A stretch of DNA of 64,000 nucleotides from Bacillota bacterium (GTDB taxonomy: Bacteria; Bacillota; Clostridia; Peptostreptococcales; Acidaminobacteraceae): positions 62,001 to 126,000 of the forward strand of contig JAIUOA010000003.1 in NCBI GenBank assembly GCA_020161295.1. The letters are read 5' to 3'. Below are positions 1 to 9,541 of the stretch, piece after piece; position 1 is the first letter of the stretch, and the number at the start of each line of letters is the position of its first letter. A program made the position numbers and the translations under genes. The notes under the pieces are model-generated. The model was given only the letters and a program-made list of their open reading frames with translations, was not told the DNA's origin and ran no database searches.

Positions 1-2
1 CC

Positions 3-236
3 GTCGAGTCTACAGAGGGGATCTTTATCGACGTAACTGACGATGGCGCTGGCATTCCCTCCGAGATTCTCCCTAAGCTATTCAACCGATTCGCAAAAGG
101 TGAGGATGGCCATTTCGGTCTTGGCCTGGCCATCGCAGAGGTGGCTTCTCAAAAAATCGGTGCCAAACTTACGGCGAAGAACACGGAAAAAGGTGCCACA
201 TTTACACTGGCTTTTTTAAATCAAAATAACCGGTAA
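3..236 (+). CDS. Sensor histidine kinase, C-terminal fragment (HATPase domain)
   Basis: Only the last 77 codons are inside the window. The reading frame entering at base 3 gives the end of a GHKL ATPase domain: the G1 box DDGAGIP, an F-box-like LFNRFAKG, and the G2 box HFGLGLAIAE, followed by the usual GATFTLAF strand and a short tail. These bind ATP and drive autophosphorylation in two-component sensor kinases. The sensor part, membrane segments and the phosphorylated histidine lie upstream and cannot be seen. A response regulator partner is not visible downstream. A terminator follows at once, so this is the end of its transcript. Confidence 0.88.
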   Translation, partial: VESTEGIFIDVTDDGAGIPSEILPKLFNRFAKGEDGHFGLGLAIAEVASQKIGAKLTAKNTEKGATFTLAFLNQNNR

Positions 237-241
237 AAATC

Positions 242-291
242 AAAGGGTCCTTCCAATACAGATTCACGTATCGGAAAGACCCTTAAGTTTT
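242..291 (+). terminator. Rho-independent terminator after the sensor kinase
   Basis: Arms AAGGGTC and GACCCTT, with further pairing CTTCC/GGAA inside, are followed by a T-rich stretch. It lies six bases after the kinase stop codon. Confidence 0.7.
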
Positions 292-327
292 ATAATAAGG
301 TTTTATAATAAGGTTTTAAAATAAGGT
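287..327. repeat. Three near-identical 14-bp tandem units
   Basis: The unit TTTTATAATAAGGT occurs twice exactly and a third time with one change (TTTTAAAATAAGGT). The array sits over the 3' end of the DUF554 gene, whose stop codon is in the third unit, and before the kinase terminator. It looks like replication slippage in an AT-rich gap. Confidence 0.75.
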
Positions 328-1005
328 TTGAATAAAGTAATACACCGCCGGCAGCAGTACGGCAGGCAGCATGTTGCCAACCTTGACCTTAACCGAAAGC
401 ACCATGGAGAGACCCAATCCGAGAATCAATAATCCCCCTGTTGCTGACATCTGAAGAATCACCACATCGGTTAACACCTGAGATAACGCACCTGCTAATA
501 GCGTGATGGATCCTTGATAGATGAAAACGGATACGGCGGAAAATACCACTCCGATACCCAATGTCGAAGCCAGCACCACTGAAATGACGCCGTCTAGAAT
601 CGATTTTGCAAATAGGGTTTGATGATTACCCGTTAGGCCGCTCTCAAGTGAACCCATGATCGCCATGGCGCCGACACAGTATAGAAGGCTCGCAGTGACG
701 AAGCCTTTACTGAAGGTGGAATGTTCACCCTTAGAGAAGCGCTGCTCCAGGTTATCCCCAAGCTTTTCTAATCGCTTTTCAATATCGATGCCTTCGCCGA
801 TGAGGGTTCCGATAACGATGAAGAAGATCATGGGCATAATATGCGCCATTCCTTCCAGCGCACCAGAAGCACCGATTAGTAGCACACAGAGTCCTACCCC
901 CTGCATAATCGTCTTGCTCATTTTTTCAGGTAATCCACCTTTAATCAAGATGCCGACGACACTGCCTACGACGATGGCCACTGCATTTACAATTGTCCCC
1001 AGCAT
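316..1005 (-). CDS. DUF554 family integral membrane protein
   Basis: A 229-residue protein with about seven hydrophobic segments and the glycine-rich start typical of DUF554 (MLGTIVNAVAIVVGSVVGILIKGGLP). Family members (YdfK/YqgA-like) are membrane proteins of unsettled function, often called putative transporters. The conserved GTLIGEGIDIE loop is present near residue 66. It begins 11 bp after the fhs stop codon, and its ribosome site AGGAGG overlaps that stop, so the two genes are almost surely one transcript. No regulatory site of its own is visible. The family call is firm; the function is unknown. Confidence 0.88.
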   Translation of the reverse strand: MLGTIVNAVAIVVGSVVGILIKGGLPEKMSKTIMQGVGLCVLLIGASGALEGMAHIMPMIFFIVIGTLIGEGIDIEKRLEKLGDNLEQRFSKGEHSTFSKGFVTASLLYCVGAMAIMGSLESGLTGNHQTLFAKSILDGVISVVLASTLGIGVVFSAVSVFIYQGSITLLAGALSQVLTDVVILQMSATGGLLILGLGLSMVLSVKVKVGNMLPAVLLPAVYYFIQTLF

Positions 1006-1016
1006 AGGCGCCTCCT

Positions 1017-2687
1017 TTAGAACAAGCCGACGATTTCGCCGCTAGGTAAAATGTCGATTTTGTTTGCTGCAGGCACTTTTGGAAGACCTGGCATTCTCAT
1101 GATATCGCCTGCCATTGGGATGATGAAGCCTGCTCCAGCAGAGACCTTCACATCATTGATGGCGATTCTGAAGCCCACTGGCGCACCATAACGGTCTGGA
1201 TCATCCGAGAAAGAGTATTGGGTTTTCGCCATACAGATCGGTAAACCACCGAGGCCATCTTCTTCGAATTTCATGATATTTTTTATGGCTTTTGGGCTGA
1301 AATCAACGCCATCTGCCCTATAAATCTCTTTTGCGATCTTTTCGATCTTCTTAATGATCGGCATATCCAGTTCATATAAAGGCTTGAAGTTTGAAACGCC
1401 AGACTCTGCGATTTCAACCACTTTTTTAGCGAGTTCGATTGCGCCTTCGCCACCTTTTGCCCACACCTGAGCAAGAACCACTGGCACGTCGATTTCTTTG
1501 CACATTTTTTCAAGGAATTCCACTTCAGCTTGAGTATCAGTTGGGAACTCGTTGATGGCAACCACTGCTGGTACACCGAACTTACGAACATTTTCCACAT
1601 GACGCTTAAGGTTTTCGAAGCCAAGTCTAAGGGCATCGAAGTTCTCGAGGTTCAGGTCATTTTTACCCACACCACCATGCTTCTTAAGCGCTCTGATCGT
1701 AGCGACGATAACCGCTGCTGCTGGATCGAGTCCCGCTTGACGGCATTTGATGTCGAAGAATTTCTCTGCACCGAGGTCAGCGCCAAAGCCCGCCTCTGTA
1801 ACGACGTAGTCCGCCAACTTAAGCGCTGTCTTCGTCGCCACAACTGAGTTGCAGCCATGCGCGATATTCGCAAACGGCCCACCGTGGATAAATGCAGGTG
1901 TATTTTCTAAGGTTTGAACGAGGTTCGGTTTGATGGCATCCTTGAGCAGTAGCGCCATAGAGCCTACCGCATCGAGGTCTTGCGCGGTCACTGGCTTATT
2001 CGCGTAGGTATAGCCGATGATCATCTTCGACAGTCTGTGCTTAAGGTCCTCTACGCTGTCTGCGAGGCATAAGATCGCCATAACCTCTGAAGCGACAGAG
2101 ATATCGAAACCATCCTCTCTGGTCACGCCATTGGTTTTTCCGCCTAAACCGACGATGGTATTTCTAAGGGCACGGTCGTTCATATCGATGGCACGTCTCC
2201 ACGTGATGCGGTTCGGATCGATTCCGAGGGCGTTACCATGGTGAAGGTGGTTATCGATTAACGCTGAAAGCAGGTTGTTCGCTGTGGTTACAGCGTGGAT
2301 ATCCCCTGTGAAATGAAGGTTGATGTCTTCCATTGGCACCACTTGCGCGTATCCACCACCAGCTGCACCGCCTTTTACGCCGAAGCAAGGTCCAAGCGAA
2401 GGCTCTCTAAGCGCTGTAAAGGTGAGCTTCCCGATTTTGTTCAGACCCATGCTAAGGCCGACATTCGTCGTGGTCTTTCCTTCTCCAGCTGCAGTCGGGT
2501 TGATGGCAGTTACGAGGATGAGCTTGCCGCTTGGACGATCCGTGTCACGCTCTAATACATCGAGATTGACTTTCGCTTTATAGTTGCCGTAGAGCTCGAG
2601 GTCATCTTCAGAAATGCCTACTTTTTTCGCGATTTCCCTAATGTGTTGCTTTTGCGCTTCCTGTGCAATTTGAACATCTGTCTTCAT
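1017..2687 (-). CDS. fhs: Formate--tetrahydrofolate ligase
   Basis: A 556-residue cytoplasmic enzyme that joins formate to tetrahydrofolate using ATP, giving 10-formyl-THF. The nucleotide-binding loop GEGKTTT is at residues 68-74, followed by the family signature [18 protein letters not shown] near residue 95. Length matches the usual 555-560. The ATG start is preceded by AAAGGGGATCGTT. It lies 44 bp after the large BTAD regulator on the same strand and 11 bp before the DUF554 gene. In clostridia it works in one-carbon metabolism (purine and glycine pathways, Wood-Ljungdahl methyl branch) and fits the neighbouring hutU, since histidine breakdown yields one-carbon units. No other Wood-Ljungdahl gene is in the window. 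Confidence 0.98.
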   Translation of the reverse strand: MKTDVQIAQEAQKQHIREIAKKVGISEDDLELYGNYKAKVNLDVLERDTDRPSGKLILVTAINPTAAGEGKTTTNVGLSMGLNKIGKLTFTALREPSLGPCFGVKGGAAGGGYAQVVPMEDINLHFTGDIHAVTTANNLLSALIDNHLHHGNALGIDPNRITWRRAIDMNDRALRNTIVGLGGKTNGVTREDGFDISVASEVMAILCLADSVEDLKHRLSKMIIGYTYANKPVTAQDLDAVGSMALLLKDAIKPNLVQTLENTPAFIHGGPFANIAHGCNSVVATKTALKLADYVVTEAGFGADLGAEKFFDIKCRQAGLDPAAAVIVATIRALKKHGGVGKNDLNLENFDALRLGFENLKRHVENVRKFGVPAVVAINEFPTDTQAEVEFLEKMCKEIDVPVVLAQVWAKGGEGAIELAKKVVEIAESGVSNFKPLYELDMPIIKKIEKIAKEIYRADGVDFSPKAIKNIMKFEEDGLGGLPICMAKTQYSFSDDPDRYGAPVGFRIAINDVKVSAGAGFIIPMAGDIMRMPGLPKVPAANKIDILPSGEIVGLF

Positions 2688-2731
2688 AACGATCCCCTTT
2701 CAAATTTTCAATTATTATGATAATAACCGTT

Positions 2732-5527
2732 TTAATGGCTTTTTTCAAGTGTTTCAATCACCGACATCGTTTCCGGTGTCCCTATGAGCACAGCATGCTC
2801 ACGGGCCTTCGCCAGATACGCATCGCCTAGGGCGGTCTGCCCTTTTCGTCTCAGGATGACGCCGAGATAAGCCTCCGCCTCACTTCGCCGCCATAGCGTG
2901 TCCACGGTTTCGTAGCTTTTCAGCGCCTCTTCGAAATACGCCTTCGCCATATCGTCCTCAGAAAGCTCAAACGCGATTATGCCCGCATTCGTGTTGAAAA
3001 TCGAGCTTCCCCTCATGATATTATGAAGCCTGCATAACGCGATGGCGCGTTCCACATCCTCTAGCGCTTCCACTAGGCGTCCCTGTCTACGGTAGCTTTC
3101 GGAAATATAATTATAGGAGGCGGCGATCCCTAATACATACCGTCCACCTTTTCCGAGATTTTCGAAGCTCTGTATCGACTGGGCAAAATAGATGCGCGCC
3201 TCTTCATAACGACCGGCCATCAAACTATTAATACCCATTAATCGTTGCTCAACCGCCTCATTTTTTGGTGTTTTCGTAAGCTTCGCCATAAGCCCCATCA
3301 CCTCGGGCATCTTAGCGATTTGCTCCGTCTGGATCAGGTAGTAGAACCACTGGACATACGCTTTAAACAGCATTTCTTCATCATCGCCGCGCTTACAGCG
3401 CATGATCAGTTCCTTAATGAGCGTCATGCCACTTTCGTATTTCCCCTGTCTGATGAGGTAGCGCGCCTTCATGTGAAGGTATTGAATCATCAACGCTTCC
3501 GCCCCTTCTTCAGGAAGCTTGTCCAGCAGAATGTCCAGCTCACTGAAGAGCTCTTCTGGCGTCTTTTCCATCGGTAGCGGGGTCTGACCCACAAGTTCAG
3601 GATAGAGCTCGTGGCTAAAATCAAAGGTCGCTTTTAAATATTTAAGGTAGTAAGTCAAGTATTTCACTGTATTACCGGCACTTTGATAGTGATAGATCAG
3701 CTTCTGATAAAGAATGATATCCTTACCGTCATGATTAAGCGCTTCCTCCAGTACCCCTCCGATTCGATTATGCAAAATACGCTTTTTCGCCACCGGCGTC
3801 TGAGCGTACACATGCTCTCGAAGCTTTTGATGGGTAAACCTAAGCCTCACCGAATCATCACTTTCAACCTCTTTAATCAAGAAGCGGCGTTTTAAAGCTT
3901 GGATCATCTCTAGCAGCTCATCCTCATCCACAGGATAAAGCTGATGTAGCAGCTCAAAATCCACTTCATCGAAAAACATGGATAGCATCACCAGAAGTTT
4001 CATTTCGTTAGGGGTGACGCCGATAAACCGCGAATCCAGGATCCCCTTAAGGCGAGGCTCCCTTTCAGACTGCTTCAGCGCCACAGTCCCTTCCACGATA
4101 AAAAAGGCGTTGCCCTCCGATTCCTTATAAAGCCGTTGTTTCAATGCTTCTGGCATCGGTTCCCCAGAAAGGAAGTCCATAAAGGCATAGGATTCCTCTT
4201 CGTCAAACCGCTCCACCGGGAGCACCATGACACGGTCATACCGGTAAAGCTGGGCGATAAAGTCGTCCATGAGTGCGGTGTTTTCATTGCGAAGCGTCGC
4301 CATAAACACGAGGCCCTCCACATGGCTCATCAGGCTCAGCAAAAGCCTGAGGCTGGCGGTATCCATCCACTGTAGGTCATCGATGCAGATGATGAGCCGA
4401 TGCTTTTTCAGCAGGCGGTCAAACAGCTTGGCACTGATTTTTTCCAGGTAATCCGAATTGATGGATTCGGCATTTTCCGTATAGACATGCCCGTTCCAAT
4501 CCCCAAAACCGGGGAAAAATCCTACGAGCACGCGCTTCATGGTTAGCGGGATATCGATGTGGTCTTCTTCTAATATATCCGCAATCTTTGCAAACACATC
4601 GTTCCAAGACTTATAGGCATAACCGGATTCCGCCGGATAACAGGACATCTTCAGCAGTTTAAATGCCCCATCGTATTTCTGAAGACTATCCTCCAGAAGC
4701 TTCGTCTTCCCCACGCCTGCCTCGCCCATCAGGATGAGCGACTGCCGATTTTGACCGATGGCGGTGTGGTGAAGTAACCGTTCGATGATCTCGATTTCTT
4801 TTTTTCGGCCGAACGTGGTGACTGTTTCCTGCGCGGTCTCTTCTGGGGTGTAGATCAAATTATAGTATAAATCACGGGTGGATTTATCAGGCGGAATGCC
4901 CATCTCATCATCCAGCAGCATTTTTAAACTGCTATAGACTTCCGTGATATTTTTGTATTGATTAAGCTTTGCGTAAAGCGTCATTAAGAGGCGCACCGTC
5001 GCCTCATCAAACTCGTCGATGCGTCGCATGATAACGGCGTATTTAAGCGCTTCCTCGAAATTCGCCTCGTCCATCAATAGCTTGGTTTTCGCCGTTGCCA
5101 GTTTAAGGTATTTTTGATTCAGTGCGCTTTCCACATCGCTCCGCCATCTTTCGAAGGTGGTAGATTCCTTAAGGGAGAACGCTTCTAAAAAACGTCCTTT
5201 ATAGCACGTTAAAAATTGCTGTTCATCACCAAAGGCATCAACCGTTATGGGCAGCGTCTCGTCGAACTCGATCACATGCTTACTGGGACAGGCGAACAGC
5301 TCGATGCCCAAATCCTTTTTAAGCCGGTAGAGACTGTTTCTGAGATTTTTCTTCGCCATCTGCTGTTCCACTTCATTCCAAATCACGCCCACTACCTCGT
5401 CACGGGTGACGCGTTTTTCATAAGCGATATAATATAGAAGTGCTTCGCTCTTTTTCAGCGAAATCTCCACGCTATGTCCATCGATTTTCAGTCCTGGTTT
5501 TCCATAAAGCTGCAATTCGATCTGCAT
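2732..5527 (-). CDS. BTAD/AAA/TPR transcriptional activator (SARP/AfsR-like)
   Basis: A 931-residue regulator. Residues 1-95 resemble an OmpR-type winged helix, 95-235 a bacterial transcriptional activation domain (BTAD), 235-480 an AAA/NB-ARC-like ATPase with Walker A GEAGVGKT at 268-275 and Walker B LIICIDD at 378-384, and the rest is helical with TPR-like repeats. Such STAND-type regulators bind ATP, sense a ligand or partner through the TPR part and switch on nearby promoters. The ATG is preceded by a GAGG site. It sits 44 bp upstream of fhs in the same direction and may be cotranscribed with it. The target genes and signal are unknown. Confidence 0.85.
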   Translation of the reverse strand: MQIELQLYGKPGLKIDGHSVEISLKKSEALLYYIAYEKRVTRDEVVGVIWNEVEQQMAKKNLRNSLYRLKKDLGIELFACPSKHVIEFDETLPITVDAFGDEQQFLTCYKGRFLEAFSLKESTTFERWRSDVESALNQKYLKLATAKTKLLMDEANFEEALKYAVIMRRIDEFDEATVRLLMTLYAKLNQYKNITEVYSSLKMLLDDEMGIPPDKSTRDLYYNLIYTPEETAQETVTTFGRKKEIEIIERLLHHTAIGQNRQSLILMGEAGVGKTKLLEDSLQKYDGAFKLLKMSCYPAESGYAYKSWNDVFAKIADILEEDHIDIPLTMKRVLVGFFPGFGDWNGHVYTENAESINSDYLEKISAKLFDRLLKKHRLIICIDDLQWMDTASLRLLLSLMSHVEGLVFMATLRNENTALMDDFIAQLYRYDRVMVLPVERFDEEESYAFMDFLSGEPMPEALKQRLYKESEGNAFFIVEGTVALKQSEREPRLKGILDSRFIGVTPNEMKLLVMLSMFFDEVDFELLHQLYPVDEDELLEMIQALKRRFLIKEVESDDSVRLRFTHQKLREHVYAQTPVAKKRILHNRIGGVLEEALNHDGKDIILYQKLIYHYQSAGNTVKYLTYYLKYLKATFDFSHELYPELVGQTPLPMEKTPEELFSELDILLDKLPEEGAEALMIQYLHMKARYLIRQGKYESGMTLIKELIMRCKRGDDEEMLFKAYVQWFYYLIQTEQIAKMPEVMGLMAKLTKTPKNEAVEQRLMGINSLMAGRYEEARIYFAQSIQSFENLGKGGRYVLGIAASYNYISESYRRQGRLVEALEDVERAIALCRLHNIMRGSSIFNTNAGIIAFELSEDDMAKAYFEEALKSYETVDTLWRRSEAEAYLGVILRRKGQTALGDAYLAKAREHAVLIGTPETMSVIETLEKSH

Positions 5528-5555
5528 CCGCTAACCTCAAATTTTCTTTATTGAA

Positions 5556-5589
5556 GAAAAAGCTGCTTTTCTAACGAACAGCAGCTTTT
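5556..5589 (-). terminator. Terminator of hutU
   Basis: A 9-bp perfect stem (AAAAGCTGC / GCAGCTTTT) with a 14-base loop is followed, on the minus strand, by TTTTTCTTC. It lies just after the hutU stop. Confidence 0.85.
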
Positions 5590-5597
5590 GATTACCC

Positions 5598-7640
5598 TTA
5601 CTTGCCACCTTTTACGTACGACTTCGCAACCAACGCTTTAATCATCGATTCATCGGTCAAGTACGGTAAGGTCACATGGTCATTTTCTCTGGCGTGATTA
5701 TAGGCGACCGTGGTTTCGATGGCATGATCATTTCTCGCCCATGCACGTCTCGCAACGCCACCCATAACATCCCAAGGCATGGCATTCTTAAGAATCTCAT
5801 CCACGCGGGCACTGCCATCTAACACCATACCAAATCCACCGTTGATGGATTTGCCGATACCGACACCACCACCGTTGTGAAGGGCGATCATGCTCATACC
5901 GCGAGCAGCATTACCTGCAAAGATATGTGTCGCCATTTCAGCCATGATATTCGAACCGTCCTTGATGTTAGAGGTTTCTCTAAATGGTGAATCTGTTCCG
6001 CCGGTGTCGTGGTGGTCTCTACCCAACATGACTGGGCCAATCTCGCCATTTCTAACCATTTCATTAAACTTCAGGGCAATTTTCGTTCTTCCCATGGCAT
6101 CCTGATAGAGGATACGTGCTTTCGTTCCCACGACGAGCTTATTCTTCTTCGCATCGCGGATCCATACCCAGTTATCACGGTCCTGGAATCTACGATCAGG
6201 ATCGATGCAGTTCATGGCTGCCATGTCCGTCTTATCGAGGTCCGCGTCATCGCCACTGAGGCAAACCCATCTGAAAGGTCCATAGCCATAGTCAAACAAA
6301 ACTGGACCTAAAATATCTTCAACATATGATGGCCAAATAAAGCCATCCAGTTCATTTATGCCATTTTTACAAATCTCTTTAACGCCTGCATCGTAAACGG
6401 CTTTCATAAAGCTGTTGCCGTAGTCGAAGAAGTAGATGCCTCTCGCTGTAAGCGCTTTGATCGCCTTATAGTGACGCACTAACGTTTCGTCTACCAGCTT
6501 TTCAAACTGTGCTTTATCCGTACCGAGCAGTCTCGTTCTCTCCTCGAACGTGATTCCCGCCGGGCAGTAGCCGCCCTCATAGACGTTATGGCACGACGTT
6601 TGGTCCGATAATAAGTCGATATGAACATTATTTTCAACGGCATATTCCAAAAGGTCCACGATGTTGCCATGGAATCCGATGGCGATGGCTTTGCCCTCTG
6701 CCTGATATTGCTTCGCTTTTGTAAAGGTTTCTTCTGGTGTTCTAGTGACTTCACTAATCCAGCCTTGCGAATGACGGGTTTCGATTCTCGATTCATCCAC
6801 CTCAGCGATAATGCCCACACCACCTGCGATTTCCACAGCCTTGCCTTGTGCGCCACTCATGCCACCGAGACCGGAGGTGACGAACAATCTGCCTTTTAAG
6901 TCTTCGTTTTCAGGAATGCCGAGCTTATCTCGACCTGCATTTAAAATCGTGGAGTAAGTGCCGTGAACGATGCCTTGTGGTCCGATATACATGAAACCAC
7001 CTGCCGTCATTTGTCCGTATGAAGCCACACCAAGTGCTGCCGCTCTGTTCCAGTTTTCAAGGTCATCAAACATACCGATCATAAGACCGTTCGTGATAAT
7101 GACGCGCGGTGCATTTTCTGGCGACTGGAACAAACCAACCGGATGACCTGATGCTAGAACGAGGGTTTGCTTCTCTGTCATTACCTCTAGGTAAGCCTTA
7201 ATCAAATGGTACTGCATCCAATTTTGGCAAACCGCTCCAGTTTCACCGTAAGTGATGAGTTCATATGGGTAAAGTGCAATATCGAAATCGAGGTTATTAT
7301 CGATCATTACCTGAATAGCGCGCCCTTCTGTGGTCACCCCTTTGTAAGCTTCGATGCCCTTCGCTTTTATGTTGCCTTCTGGTCTGAAACGATAGCCATA
7401 GATTCTGCCTTTGGTTAACAGTTCTTCTAAAAACTCAGGTGCTAGCTGCGCATGCCATTTTTCCGGAATATAACGCAACGCATTTTTAAGTGCAAGCTCC
7501 ACTTCGTCTTGGGTTAGGGTTAAATTACGCTTAGGCGCACGGCGAATGCCTGGCAAAAACGCAGGCATAGGTGGCAATTCTGGAAACAGTTCCTCTAGTT
7601 TGATGCGCATCGCATTTGAAATTTCTTGATTGGTCATCAT
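5598..7640 (-). CDS. hutU: Urocanate hydratase
   Basis: Converts urocanate to 4-imidazolone-5-propionate in histidine breakdown. The protein has the NAD-binding core of urocanases: TNGLMIGMFDDLENW, the stretch YGQMTAGGFMYIGPQGIVHGT (split here by position near residues 213-233), TSGLGGMSGAQGKA, and RWVCLSGDDADL. At about 680 residues it belongs to the long urocanase class. The reading frame opens at a TTG (7652) that overlaps the ribosome site GGAGGA, so I chose the ATG at 7640; the next ATG at 7637 is equally possible. No hutH, hutI or hutG lies nearby; the gene follows a PucR regulator by 90 bp on the same strand. Confidence 0.96.
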   Translation of the reverse strand: MMTNQEISNAMRIKLEELFPELPPMPAFLPGIRRAPKRNLTLTQDEVELALKNALRYIPEKWHAQLAPEFLEELLTKGRIYGYRFRPEGNIKAKGIEAYKGVTTEGRAIQVMIDNNLDFDIALYPYELITYGETGAVCQNWMQYHLIKAYLEVMTEKQTLVLASGHPVGLFQSPENAPRVIITNGLMIGMFDDLENWNRAAALGVASYGQMTAGGFMYIGPQGIVHGTYSTILNAGRDKLGIPENEDLKGRLFVTSGLGGMSGAQGKAVEIAGGVGIIAEVDESRIETRHSQGWISEVTRTPEETFTKAKQYQAEGKAIAIGFHGNIVDLLEYAVENNVHIDLLSDQTSCHNVYEGGYCPAGITFEERTRLLGTDKAQFEKLVDETLVRHYKAIKALTARGIYFFDYGNSFMKAVYDAGVKEICKNGINELDGFIWPSYVEDILGPVLFDYGYGPFRWVCLSGDDADLDKTDMAAMNCIDPDRRFQDRDNWVWIRDAKKNKLVVGTKARILYQDAMGRTKIALKFNEMVRNGEIGPVMLGRDHHDTGGTDSPFRETSNIKDGSNIMAEMATHIFAGNAARGMSMIALHNGGGVGIGKSINGGFGMVLDGSARVDEILKNAMPWDVMGGVARRAWARNDHAIETTVAYNHARENDHVTLPYLTDESMIKALVAKSYVKGGK

Positions 7641-7730
7641 GGCTTCCTCCAACTAAATCATCAAGGTATAGACGAGTCTTATTATCTTACCCTCTATTCT
7701 AATGAGAAAACGTCTATTTTTAGTCCACCA

Positions 7731-9365
7731 CTAGACGATTTTCATGATTTTGTGGACTTTAAGAGCCGTTTGAGCAGCAAAACGATGCTCTTCCTTTTCC
7801 AAATCGATCTTCATAATTTCCTGAATCCGGCTCAATCGGTATAAAACCGTATTATAGTGGGTGTATAGGCTCTCAGACATCTTCTTGAGATTTCCATTAC
7901 ATTCAAAGTAGACTTCGAGCGTCTTCACGAGCTCCGTGTCCTTTCTTTGATCGTATTGGGTTAGCGGTTCTAAAATGTCCTTATAGAACATTTCCAGTTC
8001 ATTTTTAATCGCTGTATTCGAAAGAATCTTATAGATGCCCATCTCCTCGAATAAAACGACGTCCTCACCGATGTAAAACATGGCTGCTTCCAGCGCTTTA
8101 GTGGCATCCTGTAAGCTCTTATGCACATTGCTAAGGCCTTTATAGACCCTGCCCACCCCGATTTGGGTGTGGTATTTTTTCATCTTCGATCTGAGCAGAT
8201 CGTAGATATAACGGGCATATTTTCGAATAATTGCTGTGCCTTCACCCTCTTTTAGCATGACGAGAAGATAAATCCGGTCACTTTTGTTGAGAATCATATA
8301 GGCACGTCCCATATCCTTACAGATCATTTCGGTGAGATAGGCCACTTTCAACGAACGCTCACTATCATCCCCATTATTTTTACTATAGACGTTGATATCC
8401 AAAATCGCATAATAGGATCCCTCTGAAAACCTGAAGTTTGAAGCGCGTTCCACGGCCTTTGAACGTCGGATTTCATCCAGTGAAATCAAATCGTCAAAAA
8501 ACTCGAGCTTATATTTATTTTCAACCTCTTGAACGGAAATCTTCTTTAAAAACTCGAGGGCGATGATATTAGAAGCCGCCTCGAGTCCAAGCTTATCGTA
8601 ATTCGAAATGGCATGGGCCTTACCGTAAGTGACGATATGACCAAACACCTGATTCTTTACGAATATCGGAACGATAAGCCGCTCGATTTCACGTTCTTTA
8701 AACACCACGGTGTCCCAAACGATTTTCGAGTTTTTCATATCCAGTTGAACGCCCTCGATGTTTTCATAAAGTAGCGCATAGTCATCTTCAAATGCACTCT
8801 TAAGGAAATGGGTGTCCTCGAAGTAGTAATCTCTGATAAACACAGGGGACGCGATGGTTTTATGGATACTCTTTAGAATATCATCGATGTTGCCACCACT
8901 GACAACCACATTCATGGTATCTTTATGGAGATTTTCCACGCGCTGAAGAACCGCGGATTGTCTTTCGAACATGAGGTTATAAACGGTAGAGAAAATCTCG
9001 GTAAATGAGACCTCATATGCCAGGTCGATGACCGGTAGATTTATTTCCGAACAAACGGCGATGACCTCAGGTGGAAGCGCCTCGATATAAGGGGTAATCT
9101 TCACGAATACCGCAGCCACATTTTTTTCTGCGATGGCTTTAAACAGCTCGATTTGCTCTGCTGCCGGTAGTTTTTCAAATATTTGACCGGTGGTCAAAAT
9201 GACTTGCCCATCTTGCCCAATCCACTCGATGATTTCTTTATCTAACATAACATTCACTGATGTCACGAGATGAGACAGCTGCTCATGTGTCGTCAATAGC
9301 TTTGATGATTCAAATAAGGGAAGGGCTAGTACCTCCTGTAAATGGACGCTTGATTCGTTAATCAC
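7731..9365 (-). CDS. PucR-family transcriptional regulator
   Basis: A 544-residue protein with an N-terminal PucR-type ligand domain (residues 1-125, starting INESSVHLQEVLALPLF), a GAF/GGDEF-like middle part, and a C-terminal PucR helix-turn-helix (residues 485-540, LVKTLEVYFECNGNLKKMSESL...HYNTVLYRL). Family members control purine, amino acid or polyketide use according to a metabolite. The start is GTG with AGGAGG five bases upstream. A promoter is visible just upstream. The gene is directly before hutU, so urocanate or histidine use is the likely target; this is inferred from position only. Confidence 0.9.
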   Translation of the reverse strand: MINESSVHLQEVLALPLFESSKLLTTHEQLSHLVTSVNVMLDKEIIEWIGQDGQVILTTGQIFEKLPAAEQIELFKAIAEKNVAAVFVKITPYIEALPPEVIAVCSEINLPVIDLAYEVSFTEIFSTVYNLMFERQSAVLQRVENLHKDTMNVVVSGGNIDDILKSIHKTIASPVFIRDYYFEDTHFLKSAFEDDYALLYENIEGVQLDMKNSKIVWDTVVFKEREIERLIVPIFVKNQVFGHIVTYGKAHAISNYDKLGLEAASNIIALEFLKKISVQEVENKYKLEFFDDLISLDEIRRSKAVERASNFRFSEGSYYAILDINVYSKNNGDDSERSLKVAYLTEMICKDMGRAYMILNKSDRIYLLVMLKEGEGTAIIRKYARYIYDLLRSKMKKYHTQIGVGRVYKGLSNVHKSLQDATKALEAAMFYIGEDVVLFEEMGIYKILSNTAIKNELEMFYKDILEPLTQYDQRKDTELVKTLEVYFECNGNLKKMSESLYTHYNTVLYRLSRIQEIMKIDLEKEEHRFAAQTALKVHKIMKIV

Positions 9366-9399
9366 TTTGACCTCCTATTTATAACTTTTTCATAAGTCA

Positions 9400-9427
9400 A
9401 TTATAACAAACGACACCAATTATACAA
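9400..9427 (-). promoter_or_regulatory. Promoter of the PucR gene
   Basis: On the minus strand TTGTAT, a 16-bp spacer, then TATAAT, ending 35 bp before the GTG start. Confidence 0.5.
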
Positions 9428-9483
9428 TATGCAGATTTTTTATAGTGACTTATTTATAAAACGTATCAATAGCCGACCATAAA

Positions 9484-9510
9484 TAAAAACGGAACCCTAT
9501 CAGGGTTCCG
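9484..9510 (-). terminator. Terminator of gdhA
   Basis: Perfect 8-bp stem GGAACCCT/AGGGTTCC with a three-base loop, followed on the minus strand by GTTTTTATTT. Confidence 0.9.
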
Positions 9511-9541
9511 CTTCCTATACTTTTCGCCTAAGCGAGTCTTA

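Noticed and set aside
656..1045. A 129-codon plus-strand frame opposite the DUF554 gene and the fhs end
   Set aside because: It lies antisense to two well-supported genes and its composition is that of a shadow frame.
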